Source: Myxococcales bacterium (GTDB taxonomy: Bacteria > Myxococcota_A > Polyangia > Haliangiales > Haliangiaceae). Taken from it: 64,000 nt of DNA. Positions 43,118 through 52,055 of the stretch are shown here, piece by piece. A program made the translations under genes and the position numbers. How positions within the stretch are numbered: the first letter of the stretch is position 1; each line of letters starts with the position of its first letter. The stretch is from NCBI GenBank assembly GCA_016707895.1, contig JADJGV010000012.1:280525-344524 (forward strand), in the 5' to 3' direction. The notes below the pieces were generated by a model, which had not been told where the DNA came from, made no database searches, and saw nothing but the letters and a program-made list of their open reading frames with translations.

Positions 43118-44149
43118 ATGTTCCGGGCGCTGCTCTTGCTCGCGCTCGCCGACGACCACCGCCACGCCGAGGCGCAACAGGTGGCGGCGCTGGTCCGGCA
43201 AGCCACCGATGTCGAGACGGCGCTGCGGCTGCTGGCCCGCCACCAGGCGCGGCTGCCCACGCGGGGGCGCTGGGCGCGCTCGCTGGCGGCGCCGGCGTTC
43301 GACGAGGTGCCCCTGGCCGGCGGCGGGCTGTGGCGCCACGAGGTCGATGGCGTCGTAGTCTGGGTCGGCCCGGCTGCGGCGGTCGGCCTGGCTCTGGGAC
43401 GAGCTCGCGCCCGAGGCCTGGTGCTACAGGTCGACCAGGGCAACGGCGGCGCGCGCGTCTATCGCGTCGGTGCCAGCGAACTTGAGCTGGTCGCCACGCT
43501 GATCGTGGATGAGTCCGCCGCGACCCGCGCGACGATCGACCTGCCGCCGCCGAAGCGAGCATCCCACGTCCCCGGTGCGCTGACCCTGGTGGCCGGCGGG
43601 GTTTGCTATCACAGCGGCATCGTGCCCACGCTGGGCCTCGCGCTGTGCGGGCTGGCGGTGGTTCTGTGGCTGGTGACCCAGGCGCGTCGCTCCGTGCACC
43701 TGCGCACCCGCGTCCGGCCGCCCCGACGCCGCGCCACGCTGACGTTGGCTGTCAACACGGCTTCACCGTACCGTGGCGCCGCCGCCGAGCCGGTGCCGGT
43801 CGAGCGGTTGTTCGCCTGGTTCCGCGAGGCCGGGGTGCCGATCGCCGCCCGCCACGGCGACGCGTTCGTCGCGGCTGGCGACGGGGCCGAGTGCCGCATC
43901 GACGGCGGCGGGGTCGGCTCGGTCCGGCTCGCCGAGCTGGTCGTCAGCTACGACGACGCGGCCGGCCCCGCGACCGTGGCCCGCGTCCTGGCGGCGCACG
44001 TCGGTGCCGTTCAGGTCGCGCTGGCCGACGGCACCTTCACGATCGCGGACGCTGGCGACTTCGAGCGCTGGATGATCGATCACCGGCGGCGCCGCGCCGC
44101 GCTCGCCGACCTGGCCGACGCGCTCGAGGCCGCGGACCGCGCGGGGTGA
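43118..44149 (+). CDS. Membrane protein of unknown function with paralogous pseudogene upstream
   Basis: A 343-residue protein from ATG 43118 (an ATG at 43091 is also possible). One clear membrane span occurs mid-protein (IVPTLGLALCGLAVVLWLV, about residues 170-188), followed by basic residues. The N-terminal part is helical and Arg-rich, and the C-terminal part (PVERLFAWFREAGVPIAARHGDAFVAAGDGAECRIDGG...) reads like a soluble alpha/beta domain. No known family recognised. A truncated, frameshifted copy of its first 85 residues or so lies 0.48 kb upstream, so the gene family has been duplicated here. Confidence 0.55.
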   Translation: MFRALLLLALADDHRHAEAQQVAALVRQATDVETALRLLARHQARLPTRGRWARSLAAPAFDEVPLAGGGLWRHEVDGVVVWVGPAAAVGLALGRARARGLVLQVDQGNGGARVYRVGASELELVATLIVDESAATRATIDLPPPKRASHVPGALTLVAGGVCYHSGIVPTLGLALCGLAVVLWLVTQARRSVHLRTRVRPPRRRATLTLAVNTASPYRGAAAEPVPVERLFAWFREAGVPIAARHGDAFVAAGDGAECRIDGGGVGSVRLAELVVSYDDAAGPATVARVLAAHVGAVQVALADGTFTIADAGDFERWMIDHRRRRAALADLADALEAADRAG

Positions 44150-44189
44150 CGGTCAAGACAGGCGCGGCTGTCCGGGATGGCCGGAAACC

Positions 44190-44227
44190 CGGACAAATCC
44201 GGCCATTTTGTCCGGTATTCGGACAAT
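44190..44227. promoter_or_regulatory. CGGACAAA palindrome cluster upstream of HNH gene
   Basis: CGGACAAA (44190-44197) and TTTGTCCG (44207-44214) form an 8-bp inverted repeat with a 9-base spacer. A further half-site CGGACAAT is at 44220-44227, and the surrounding 44170-44240 carries more TCCGG/CCGGA words. It lies about 60 bp before the ATG of the HNH gene and is a likely operator or promoter-binding cluster. Confidence 0.55.
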
Positions 44228-44282
44228 CCGGACCAGCGATCGCGAGGTTGCGCTTGGCGCGCGGGTTGCTTGGTGTCTGGGC

Positions 44283-45557
44283 ATGACGGATGGAACAGAC
44301 AGTGGGACTGGTGGACAGGGTGGCGGCGGCGCGGCGGAGCCGGCGCGTGGTGGTGGCGACTGGCGCGTCGTCGACCGAACGCTGCGACAGCTGGCGCGGC
44401 GGCGGGTGGCGCTGGACGTCGAGGAGGCGGCGCTGTTGCGGCGCGCGCGGGCCGCGGGCGTGCACCGCCACTTCGGCTTCGCGACGTTCGCGGAGTACGT
44501 CGAGCGCGCGCTCGGCTACGCCCCCGGCGTCGCCCGCGAGCGCATGCGGGTGGCGGACGCGCTCGCGGCGCTGCCGAAGATGCGGGCGGCGATGACCGCG
44601 GGCGACCTCGCGTACAGCGCGGCGCGGGAGCTGACGCGGGTCGCGACGGTCGACACCGAGGACAAGTGGCTGGCGGCGGCGGCCAAACAGACCGTGCGGC
44701 AGATCGAAGATCTGGTCAGCGGGCGGCGGCCGGGCGATCTCCCAGGTGACCTGCCCGATCCGAACGCGCGGCTGCACGAGGTGCGGTTCCTGGTCACCTC
44801 GGCGACGCTGGGAAAGTACACGGCGACGCGGCGGGCCGAGGAGGACAGCTGCGGGCACCCGCTCACCGATGACGAGGTGCTGGCCGCGTTGTGCGACAGC
44901 CGGCTCGCGGGCTCTGGTGACGGCGCGCCGCCAGCGGAGCGACCGCTGTACCAGATCGCGATCACGAAATGCGCGGACTGCGGCCAAGGCTGGCACGACG
45001 TCGCCGGCAAGACGATCGCGATCAGCCCGACCGACCTGGCCCAGGCGGCGTGCGACGCCGACCTGCTCGGGCGCGTCGACGGCGACAAGCTTGCGCGCGT
45101 CACGCGGTCGATCCCGCCGAAGACCCGGCGCGCGGTGGTTCGGCGCGACCGCGGGCGGTGCGTGGTGCCGGGGTGCCGCAACGCACGCCACGTCCAGGTT
45201 CACCACGTCGTGCACCGGGCCAAGGGCGGAACCCACGCGGCCAGCGGCCTCGCGTGCCTGTGCTCGGCGCACCACCGCGCGGCGCACGACGGCCGCTTGA
45301 AGGTCGAACGGGATCTGCGGGGCCGCCTACGGTTCAGCCACGGGGACGGACGTCCGTACGGCGAGCCGCCGCCCCACGTGGGAGTGGCAGGCGAGCCGGC
45401 GACGGGGGACACGGTTCCGAGGACCGCGTCCCACGTGGGCCCCCGCCACCGCGCCGCTGCGGCGCCGACGTCGCGCGCGGAAGCGGCAGCGGGCAAGGTC
45501 CGCGACCGGCGCCAGCGCGCGCCGAAGGCAGCGCCTAGAAGCCGACGCGGACGGTGA
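44283..45557 (+). CDS. HNH endonuclease domain protein (DUF222/13E12-like family)
   Basis: A 424-residue protein from ATG 44283. The N-terminal ~200 residues are helical (FGFATFAEYVERALGYAPGVARERMRVADAL). The HNH region is IPPKTRRAVVRRDRGRCVVPGCRNARHVQVHHVVHRAKGGTHAASGLACLCSAHHRAAHDG (about residues 276-336): CxxxxC pair, HH, an Asn/Gly pattern before CxxH-type ligands. These proteins occur in many copies in some actinobacteria and myxobacteria. The C-terminal ~80 residues are basic and low-complexity. Its role is unknown; DNA cleavage or mobility is plausible. It ends 23 bp inside the next, convergent gene. Confidence 0.82.
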   Translation: MTDGTDSGTGGQGGGGAAEPARGGGDWRVVDRTLRQLARRRVALDVEEAALLRRARAAGVHRHFGFATFAEYVERALGYAPGVARERMRVADALAALPKMRAAMTAGDLAYSAARELTRVATVDTEDKWLAAAAKQTVRQIEDLVSGRRPGDLPGDLPDPNARLHEVRFLVTSATLGKYTATRRAEEDSCGHPLTDDEVLAALCDSRLAGSGDGAPPAERPLYQIAITKCADCGQGWHDVAGKTIAISPTDLAQAACDADLLGRVDGDKLARVTRSIPPKTRRAVVRRDRGRCVVPGCRNARHVQVHHVVHRAKGGTHAASGLACLCSAHHRAAHDGRLKVERDLRGRLRFSHGDGRPYGEPPPHVGVAGEPATGDTVPRTASHVGPRHRAAAAPTSRAEAAAGKVRDRRQRAPKAAPRSRRGR

Positions 45558-46525
45558 CGCCGGTGAAGCCGGTGCCCAGGCGAGGGGCGACGGCGACGCG
45601 GTCGGCCTTGGACGGCGCGCCAGTGAACCAGAGCACCGCGGCACCAACGATGGCCGCACCGCCGACGCCGTAGGCGACGTTCGCGAACAGCGCGCGCGAG
45701 CCAGCGCGGTCGGTGAGGTCCTGGGCCTCGGCCGCATCCGCGCATGGCACGGCAGGGTCGGGGCACAGCGCGAAGGCGTCGTCCTCAAGGCCCTTCGCGG
45801 ACAAGCCCAGCACGACGCCGCCACCGATCGCCACCAGGCCGACACCAGCCAGGCCCAGCGCGATCTTGCGCTTGCCGGTGAACGCGGACGGCGCCCCGCC
45901 CTCACCGCCGCCCGGCGGGTCGTCGGGCTTGTCGCCGATCGGTGGCGTCGTCACGCCGCCGCCATCGCCGGTCGGCGGGGTGACGAGCGTCTCGATCGCC
46001 TTGAACCGGGGCACCTCGATCGAGGCCTTGTCCTTGGTCGGCGCCACCTCGACCGTCGTCTGCCACGGCTCCTGGCCGGGCGCGCTGCCGACGATCGTGT
46101 ACGAGCCGCCGTCGACCGGCACCGCGCGGTTCCACAGCACCGGGTCGACCGGCTTGCCGTTGCGCGTGACCACGAGGCCGTCGACGCGCACGTCGTCGGG
46201 CACCGACACCGTCAGGTACGACAGCGTGGGCTCCAGCGCCTTGATGCGATCCTCGGCGAGTTTCTTCTTGGCCGGGTCCTTCACCCGGGTCAGCGCGTCC
46301 TTGTACGCCGACCACGCCGAGACGAACAGCTGCTGCTTCTCGCGGCACTGGCCAAGCCGGATCAGCGTGCCGGCGCGCGGCTCGATGCGGTTCGACGCCT
46401 CGAACGCCTCGCAGGCCTTGGGGATGTTGCCCTCGGTCTCGAGCGCGACGGCCTCGTTGAACAGCACCTCAGCGTCGGCGTTCTGCGCCGCCGCCGAGCC
46501 GGCCAGGCCGAGGAGGATGAGCGCG

Positions 46526-47914
<1,389 letters not shown>

Positions 47915-47974
47915 GGTCGGCCGATCTTGCCAGCCCGGGGGGGCGTCCGCAACCCGGCGTCACCACCCACCTCG

Positions 47975-48049
47975 TGATCCCTGCAGGGCTCGAACCTGCG
48001 GCCTGCGGTTTAGGAAACCGCCGCTCTGATCCACCTGAGCTAAGGGACC
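47975..48049 (-). tRNA. tRNA-Arg (anticodon CCU)
   Basis: A 75-nt minus-strand tRNA. The acceptor GGTCCCT pairs with AGGGATC, with a G-T wobble and discriminator A. The anticodon arm is GCGGT-TTCCTAA-ACCGC, giving CCU. T arm contains GGTTCGAGCC. CCA is not encoded. It lies in the gap between the kinase gene and the peroxidase gene. Confidence 0.93.
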
Positions 48050-48095
48050 GACTCGCCGCGAGGGTACGCGACCCGGGCGGCGGCGCAAGCGCGCG

Positions 48096-49229
48096 CTACG
48101 GCTTCCAGTCGGCCGGGACCTCGAAGCCGCCGGGGCACGCGAGGCCGTTGCCGACGAAGTCGGTCAGGTCGGCGAGCTCGGCCGGGGTCAGGCCCTTGTC
48201 GTTGAACAACGGCGACAGGTTGGGGTTCGGGGTCGCGGCCGACGCCATGTACTTGACGGCGTCCTCGAGCTTGGCCACCGAGCCGTCGTGGAAATACGGG
48301 GCGCTCGCGCTGACGCCGCGCAGCGTCGGCACCTTGAAGGCGCCCATGTCGGTGTCCTTGTTGGTGACCTTCTTGCGGCCGATGTCGACGGCGGCCGGGT
48401 CCTTGCCCGCGTAGCCGACGCCCGCGTTCCAGTACACGCCGCCCTTGGTCATGTGGGCCGCGGTGAAGTGCGGCGGCGTGTGGCACGCGGTGCACATGCC
48501 CTTGGTCATGAACACGTCGAGGCCGCGCTGCTGCGCCTCGGTGAGCGCGGCCTTGTCGCCGGCGGCGAACTTGTCGTACGGCGTGGCGTTGCACACCAGC
48601 GTGCGCTCGTAGGCGGCCAGCGCCTCGGTGACCTGCGCGGCGGTGGCGGCGCCGTCGCCGAACGCGGCCTTCCACAGGGGCGCGATGGCCTTGAGCTTGG
48701 CGACCTCGGCGGCCTTGGCCTCGAGCTTGTCGTCGCCGACGCCCATGTTGCCGCCGGCCCACGCGGCCTTGGCCTGGGCCTCGAGCGAGTCGGCGCGGCC
48801 GTCCCAGTAGAACGCGCCGTCGGCGTAGCCGATGTTCCACAGCGCCGGCGAGTGACGCGGCAGCTGCTTGCCGCCCGGGCCGATCGCGAGCGGGTCGGCG
48901 CCGCCGGTGCCGTTCTCGTTCAGGTGGCAGGAGTAGCAGGCCTTGGTGCCGTCGACCGACAGCTGCTTCTCGAAGAACAGCGCGTGGCCGAGCGCGACCT
49001 TCGCGGCGTTGGCCGGATCGGTCGAGGCCGGCAGCGGCGGCAGCGTCGCCAGGGTCCCCTGCGACGGGCGCGCCGTGGGCGTGGGCGTGGGCGTGGGCGT
49101 GGGCGTCGGCGCCGCGGTGCCCGTGCCGGACCCGCTACCGCCGCCGCCGTCGGCCGCCTTCTTCTTGCAGGCCGCGCCGGACAGCGCGGCGATCGCGAGG
49201 GACAGGGCGATCCAGGAGGTGTTGCGCAT
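48096..49229 (-). CDS. Di-heme cytochrome c peroxidase-like lipoprotein (MauG/CcpA family)
   Basis: A 377-residue protein from ATG 49229. The signal peptide ends SGAACK, a lipobox, so it is lipid-anchored in the periplasm. The linker contains PTPTPTPTPTPT, encoded by five GTGGGC hexamers (49075-49104). Two heme c motifs are present, CYSCH (about bases 48927-48941) and CTACH (about 48488-48502), as in di-heme peroxidases and MauG. PFAM-like elements include LGHALFFEKQLSVDGTKACYSCH and KVPTLRGVSASAPYFHDG. It reduces peroxide or oxidises substrates; specific function unknown. Confidence 0.88.
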   Translation of the reverse strand: MRNTSWIALSLAIAALSGAACKKKAADGGGGSGSGTGTAAPTPTPTPTPTPTARPSQGTLATLPPLPASTDPANAAKVALGHALFFEKQLSVDGTKACYSCHLNENGTGGADPLAIGPGGKQLPRHSPALWNIGYADGAFYWDGRADSLEAQAKAAWAGGNMGVGDDKLEAKAAEVAKLKAIAPLWKAAFGDGAATAAQVTEALAAYERTLVCNATPYDKFAAGDKAALTEAQQRGLDVFMTKGMCTACHTPPHFTAAHMTKGGVYWNAGVGYAGKDPAAVDIGRKKVTNKDTDMGAFKVPTLRGVSASAPYFHDGSVAKLEDAVKYMASAATPNPNLSPLFNDKGLTPAELADLTDFVGNGLACPGGFEVPADWKP

Positions 49230-49264
49230 GCGGCGCAGGCTACACCCTTCCGCCGATCTTGGCG

Positions 49265-49660
49265 CTACTCGCTGGGCGCGGCCTCGGGGGCGGCGTGGTC
49301 GAGGCAGGCGATCAGCGCCTCGCACTCGGTCTCCTCGCGCAGGCACACCTCGTAGACCCGGACCTGCCGCGACGACAGCGCCTGGCGCTGGCAGTCCTCG
49401 ACGAACTTGCGGGTGTGGACCGGCGCGGTCTTCTCGATGTCGAGCTTGGCCAGCTCCTCGGGCGACATCGTCGCGCGGGCGTCGGCGATCGCGCACTCGG
49501 TGAGCCGCGGCCCGAGCGCCTCGCAGGCGGCGTCGCGACGGCGCTCGATCTCGGTCCGATCGTCGGCGGGCGGATCGGGCAGCGGATCGGCGGCGCGGGG
49601 CTTGCTGCCACAGGCCGCGAGCCCGGCCAAAAGTGCGACGACGATCGACAGGCGGGTCAT
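49265..49660 (-). CDS. Small Cys-rich predicted lipoprotein
   Basis: A 131-residue protein with lipoprotein signal MTRLSIVVALLAGLAAC. After a Pro/Asp linker the mature helices carry six Cys in spaced pairs (RRRDAACEALGPRLTECAIADA, EDCQRQALSSRQVRVYEVCLREETECEALIAC). Not assigned to a family. It lies between the peroxidase and a similar small lipoprotein. Confidence 0.65.
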   Translation of the reverse strand: MTRLSIVVALLAGLAACGSKPRAADPLPDPPADDRTEIERRRDAACEALGPRLTECAIADARATMSPEELAKLDIEKTAPVHTRKFVEDCQRQALSSRQVRVYEVCLREETECEALIACLDHAAPEAAPSE

Positions 49661-49696
49661 GGATCCTCCGGAGACACGGCGCGCGGGGCGCGGTTG

Positions 49697-50077
49697 CTAG
49701 TGCTCGGCCTTGAAGCGCTCGCCCTCGGTGCCCTCGTCGTCGAGCGCCGGCAAGCACTGCCCCTCGAGCTGCGCGACGGCGGTGGCCTTGGTGGCGCAGG
49801 CGATCACCCGGTCGGGTGCGGCCTTGCACTCGCCGAGCACCATCGCGACGTTGTCGGCGATCTCGCCGTCGGTCAGCTTGGTGCGCTCGGCGCTCGCGCG
49901 GTACAGCTCCTCGACGTGGCCCGCGATGGTGGCGCACCGCTCCGGATCGCCGGCGCCCTGCCCGCTGCCGGTCCCGGTGCCCGAGCCGGTGCCGGGCCCC
50001 GGCCCTGCGGTCGTCGAGCGCCCCTTGCAGCCACAGCCCGCCGCGAGCAGCACGAGCACCAGGGCGACCTGCTTCAT
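49697..50077 (-). CDS. Small predicted lipoprotein with Gly/Thr linker
   Basis: A 126-residue protein with lipoprotein signal MKQVALVLVLLAAGCGC, followed by a GPGPGTGSGTGTGSG linker. The C-terminal ~75 residues are helical with four Cys (CATIAGHVEELYR, VLGECKAAPDRVIACATKATAVAQLEGQCLP). Its layout (lipobox, flexible linker, Cys-paired helical domain) resembles the neighbour at 49265, and they may be distant paralogues. Confidence 0.62.
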   Translation of the reverse strand: MKQVALVLVLLAAGCGCKGRSTTAGPGPGTGSGTGTGSGQGAGDPERCATIAGHVEELYRASAERTKLTDGEIADNVAMVLGECKAAPDRVIACATKATAVAQLEGQCLPALDDEGTEGERFKAEH

Positions 50078-50114
50078 GCCGGCGAATCTACCGTCTGGCC
50101 CGCGGCCGCGCCAT

Positions 50115-50855
50115 TCACGCAGGCGCGTAGCCGTCGATCGTGAAGCCGTCGCGGCGCGCCGGGTGGTTCCAGTCGATCGCGAGCGCGGTGAGGCTGGCGA
50201 GGCCGTCGGCGATGGCGTTGCAGTCCGAGCCGGGGACGTCGTCGTGGCCGATCGAGCCGCCGCCGATCCAGTAGTACGGGCGGCCGTACGGATCCTGGCG
50301 CTCGGTGACGTCGTCCTGGTAGCGGCGCTTGCCGAGCGTGGTCCACGCGTAGCGGGTCTCGCCGGCGCCCGGCAGGTTGACGTTGACCACCTCCCCCGGC
50401 GGCAGCTGGGTCAGCGCCGCGGCGACGATCGCGGTGGCCAGATCGAGCGCGGTGGCCACGTCCTTGGCCCGCGGCGCGACCGACAACGCGACGCCGCGCA
50501 GGCCGCGCAGCGCGCCCTCGACCGCGCCCGCCACGGTCCCGGAGTAGTAGACGTCGGAGCCGAGGTTGTAGCCGTCGTTGGGCCCCGACACGACGATCGC
50601 CGGAGGCCGGGGCGCCAGCCGCAGCACGCCGACGTAGACGCAGTCGGCGGGCGTGCCCGACAGCGACCAGCGGCCCGGCGCGATCTCCTTGGCGCGCACC
50701 GGCTTGTGCAGCGTGATGGCGTGCGACGCCGCCGAGCGCGGCCGCTCGGGCGCGACCACCAGCACGTCGCCCAGGGCGGCCAGGCGATCGGCCAGGGCCC
50801 CGAGCATGGGGGCGAAGATGCCGTCGTCGTTGGTGAGCAGGAGGAGCGGACGCAC
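50115..50855 (-). CDS. surE: 5'/3'-nucleotidase SurE
   Basis: A 246-residue protein with GTG start at 50855 (VRPLLLLTNDDG). The LTNDDG metal motif, APERPRSAASHAITLHKPVR, and SGPNDGYNLGSDVYYSGTVAGAVEGAL are conserved features of SurE; the usual 'SGINxGxNLG' reads SGPNDGYNLG here, a small substitution. Length and end match the family. It hydrolyses nucleoside monophosphates with broad specificity. Located directly before tRNA-Pro on the minus strand. Confidence 0.92.
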   Translation of the reverse strand: MRPLLLLTNDDGIFAPMLGALADRLAALGDVLVVAPERPRSAASHAITLHKPVRAKEIAPGRWSLSGTPADCVYVGVLRLAPRPPAIVVSGPNDGYNLGSDVYYSGTVAGAVEGALRGLRGVALSVAPRAKDVATALDLATAIVAAALTQLPPGEVVNVNLPGAGETRYAWTTLGKRRYQDDVTERQDPYGRPYYWIGGGSIGHDDVPGSDCNAIADGLASLTALAIDWNHPARRDGFTIDGYAPA

Positions 50856-50867
50856 GGTGCCTCCGAG

Positions 50868-50904
50868 CCGAAAAAGACTGCGGGACGGTCTTTCGACCGT
50901 CCCG
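50868..50904 (-). terminator. Intrinsic terminator after tRNA-Pro
   Basis: On the minus strand CGGGACGGTC-GAAA-GACCGTCCCG gives a perfect 10-bp stem with a GNRA-type loop (50881-50904), followed by CAGTCTTTTT (T run 50871-50875). It lies between the tRNA-Pro 3' end and the surE start codon, and so separates the two. Confidence 0.88.
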
Positions 50905-50910
50905 CCCTCG

Positions 50911-50984
50911 TCGGGGCGACAGGATTTGAACCTGCGACCCCCAGACCCCCAGTCTGGTGCGCTACCAGGCTGCGCTACGCCCCG
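50911..50984 (-). tRNA. tRNA-Pro (anticodon GGG)
   Basis: A 74-nt minus-strand tRNA. Acceptor CGGGGCG pairs with CGCCCCG, discriminator A. Anticodon arm CCAGA-CTGGGGG-TCTGG gives GGG. T arm carries GGTTCAAATCC. CCA is not encoded. It lies between the lectin-domain gene and surE. Confidence 0.95.
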
Positions 50985-51051
50985 ATTCGGGAGCGCCTGA
51001 TTACGACAACCGCGCGGCCCTGGCAAGCCCGTTCGACCGCGAAGTCAGGAA

Positions 51052-51693
51052 TCACGGCAGCTCGCACACGTATCGCAGCGACGAGTTGCACGCGCCGTCG
51101 ATCCAGGCCCCGCCCGCGCTCATCGCGCCGCAGTCCTCGTTGCCGCCCTGATTGTTGGGCTCGAAGCTGCCCCAGTTGCCCGCGACGAAGCTCGAGTCAC
51201 CGCAGGCCCAGCCCCAGCCGCCGGCGGGCTCGGCGCCCGCGGCGTCCTGGCGCCACCCGAACCACACCAGGTTGGGGAACACCGGCTGCGTCGCGTCGTG
51301 GATGCACTGGTTCTCGACGGCGTCGTCGATCGTGGCCAGGCACCCGAGATTGTTGCTCGCGCAGCGCGACTCGGCGTTGGTCCACGACGTCGCGTTGCAC
51401 GCGTAGTAGCAGTGTGACGAGCCGGCGCAGGTGAAGCTCGTGCAACCGGTGGGCGGCGCCGGACACGCGCGCGCGTCGATCGGCGCGTCGACGGGCGCGT
51501 CGACGGGCGCATCGATCGCGGCGTCGATCTCGGCGGCGTCCACGGCGCTGGCGTCGTCGGCCAGCGCGCCATCGCCGCCGGCGCCGTCGATCACCGCCGC
51601 GTCGCCATCACCGCCCGCGCCACCCGAAGGGACGAACGAGCACCCGAGCAGCGGCATCGCCGCCAGCCAACCGAGCGCGCGTCGTCGACGCAT
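51052..51693 (-). CDS. C-type lectin-domain lipoprotein
   Basis: A 213-residue protein; ATG 51693 shares one base with the ihfA stop (TGATG). The signal peptide ends LLGC (lipoprotein), then an Asp/Ala linker (VDAAEIDAAIDAPVDAP). The domain CPAPPTGCTSFTCAGSSHCYYACNATSWTNAESRC...VWFGWRQD...GSFEPNNQGGNEDCGAMSAGGAWIDGACNSSLRYVCELP is a C-type lectin-like fold: WxGW-like WFGW, EPN (as in mannose-binding lectins) and WID/C...C at the end. The Ca-binding WND reads WID. It is probably a surface sugar-binding protein. Coupling to ihfA is unusual. Confidence 0.85.
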   Translation of the reverse strand: MRRRRALGWLAAMPLLGCSFVPSGGAGGDGDAAVIDGAGGDGALADDASAVDAAEIDAAIDAPVDAPVDAPIDARACPAPPTGCTSFTCAGSSHCYYACNATSWTNAESRCASNNLGCLATIDDAVENQCIHDATQPVFPNLVWFGWRQDAAGAEPAGGWGWACGDSSFVAGNWGSFEPNNQGGNEDCGAMSAGGAWIDGACNSSLRYVCELP

Positions 51694-52004
51694 CACTGCT
51701 GGGTCGGGCCTCGCGTGCCGCCGTTGAGCGCATCCTTCAACACCTGCGAGGGCTTGAAGGTCAGCACGCGGCGGGCGGAGATGGTGATCTCCTCGCCGGT
51801 CTGCGGGTTGCGACCGATGCGCGCCTTCTTCTCGCGGACGATGAAGTTGCCGAAGCCCGAGATCTTGATCTTCTCGCCGTCCTTCAGCGTGTCCTTGATC
51901 TGCTTGAACACGCTCTCGACGATCTCGGCGGCCTCTTTCTTGGAGAACCCCCCGACCTTCTCGTAGACGGCCTCGATGATGTCGGCCTTGGTCATGCGCG
52001 CCAT
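51693..52004 (-). CDS. ihfA: Integration host factor subunit alpha
   Basis: A 103-residue DNABII protein. MTKADIIEAVYEKVGGFSKKEAAEIVESVFKQIKDTL, IKISGFGNFIVREKKARIGRNPQTGEEITISARRVLTFKPSQVLKDAL match IHF-alpha/HU closely, with the GRNPQTGE DNA-intercalating arm. Placement after pheT is the standard location of ihfA. ATG 52004 or the internal ATG at 51995 are possible starts. Architectural DNA-bending protein, also used by integrases. Confidence 0.94.
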   Translation of the reverse strand: MARMTKADIIEAVYEKVGGFSKKEAAEIVESVFKQIKDTLKDGEKIKISGFGNFIVREKKARIGRNPQTGEEITISARRVLTFKPSQVLKDALNGGTRGPTQQ

Positions 52005-52055
52005 AGGGCAGACATTATCACGACTTGGGCGCGCTGGAAGCCCCCGCCGGGATCA

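Noticed and set aside
49075..49104. GTGGGC hexamer repeat as a phase-variation switch
   Set aside because: Unit length is a multiple of three and encodes a Pro-Thr linker, so slippage would only alter length, not frame.
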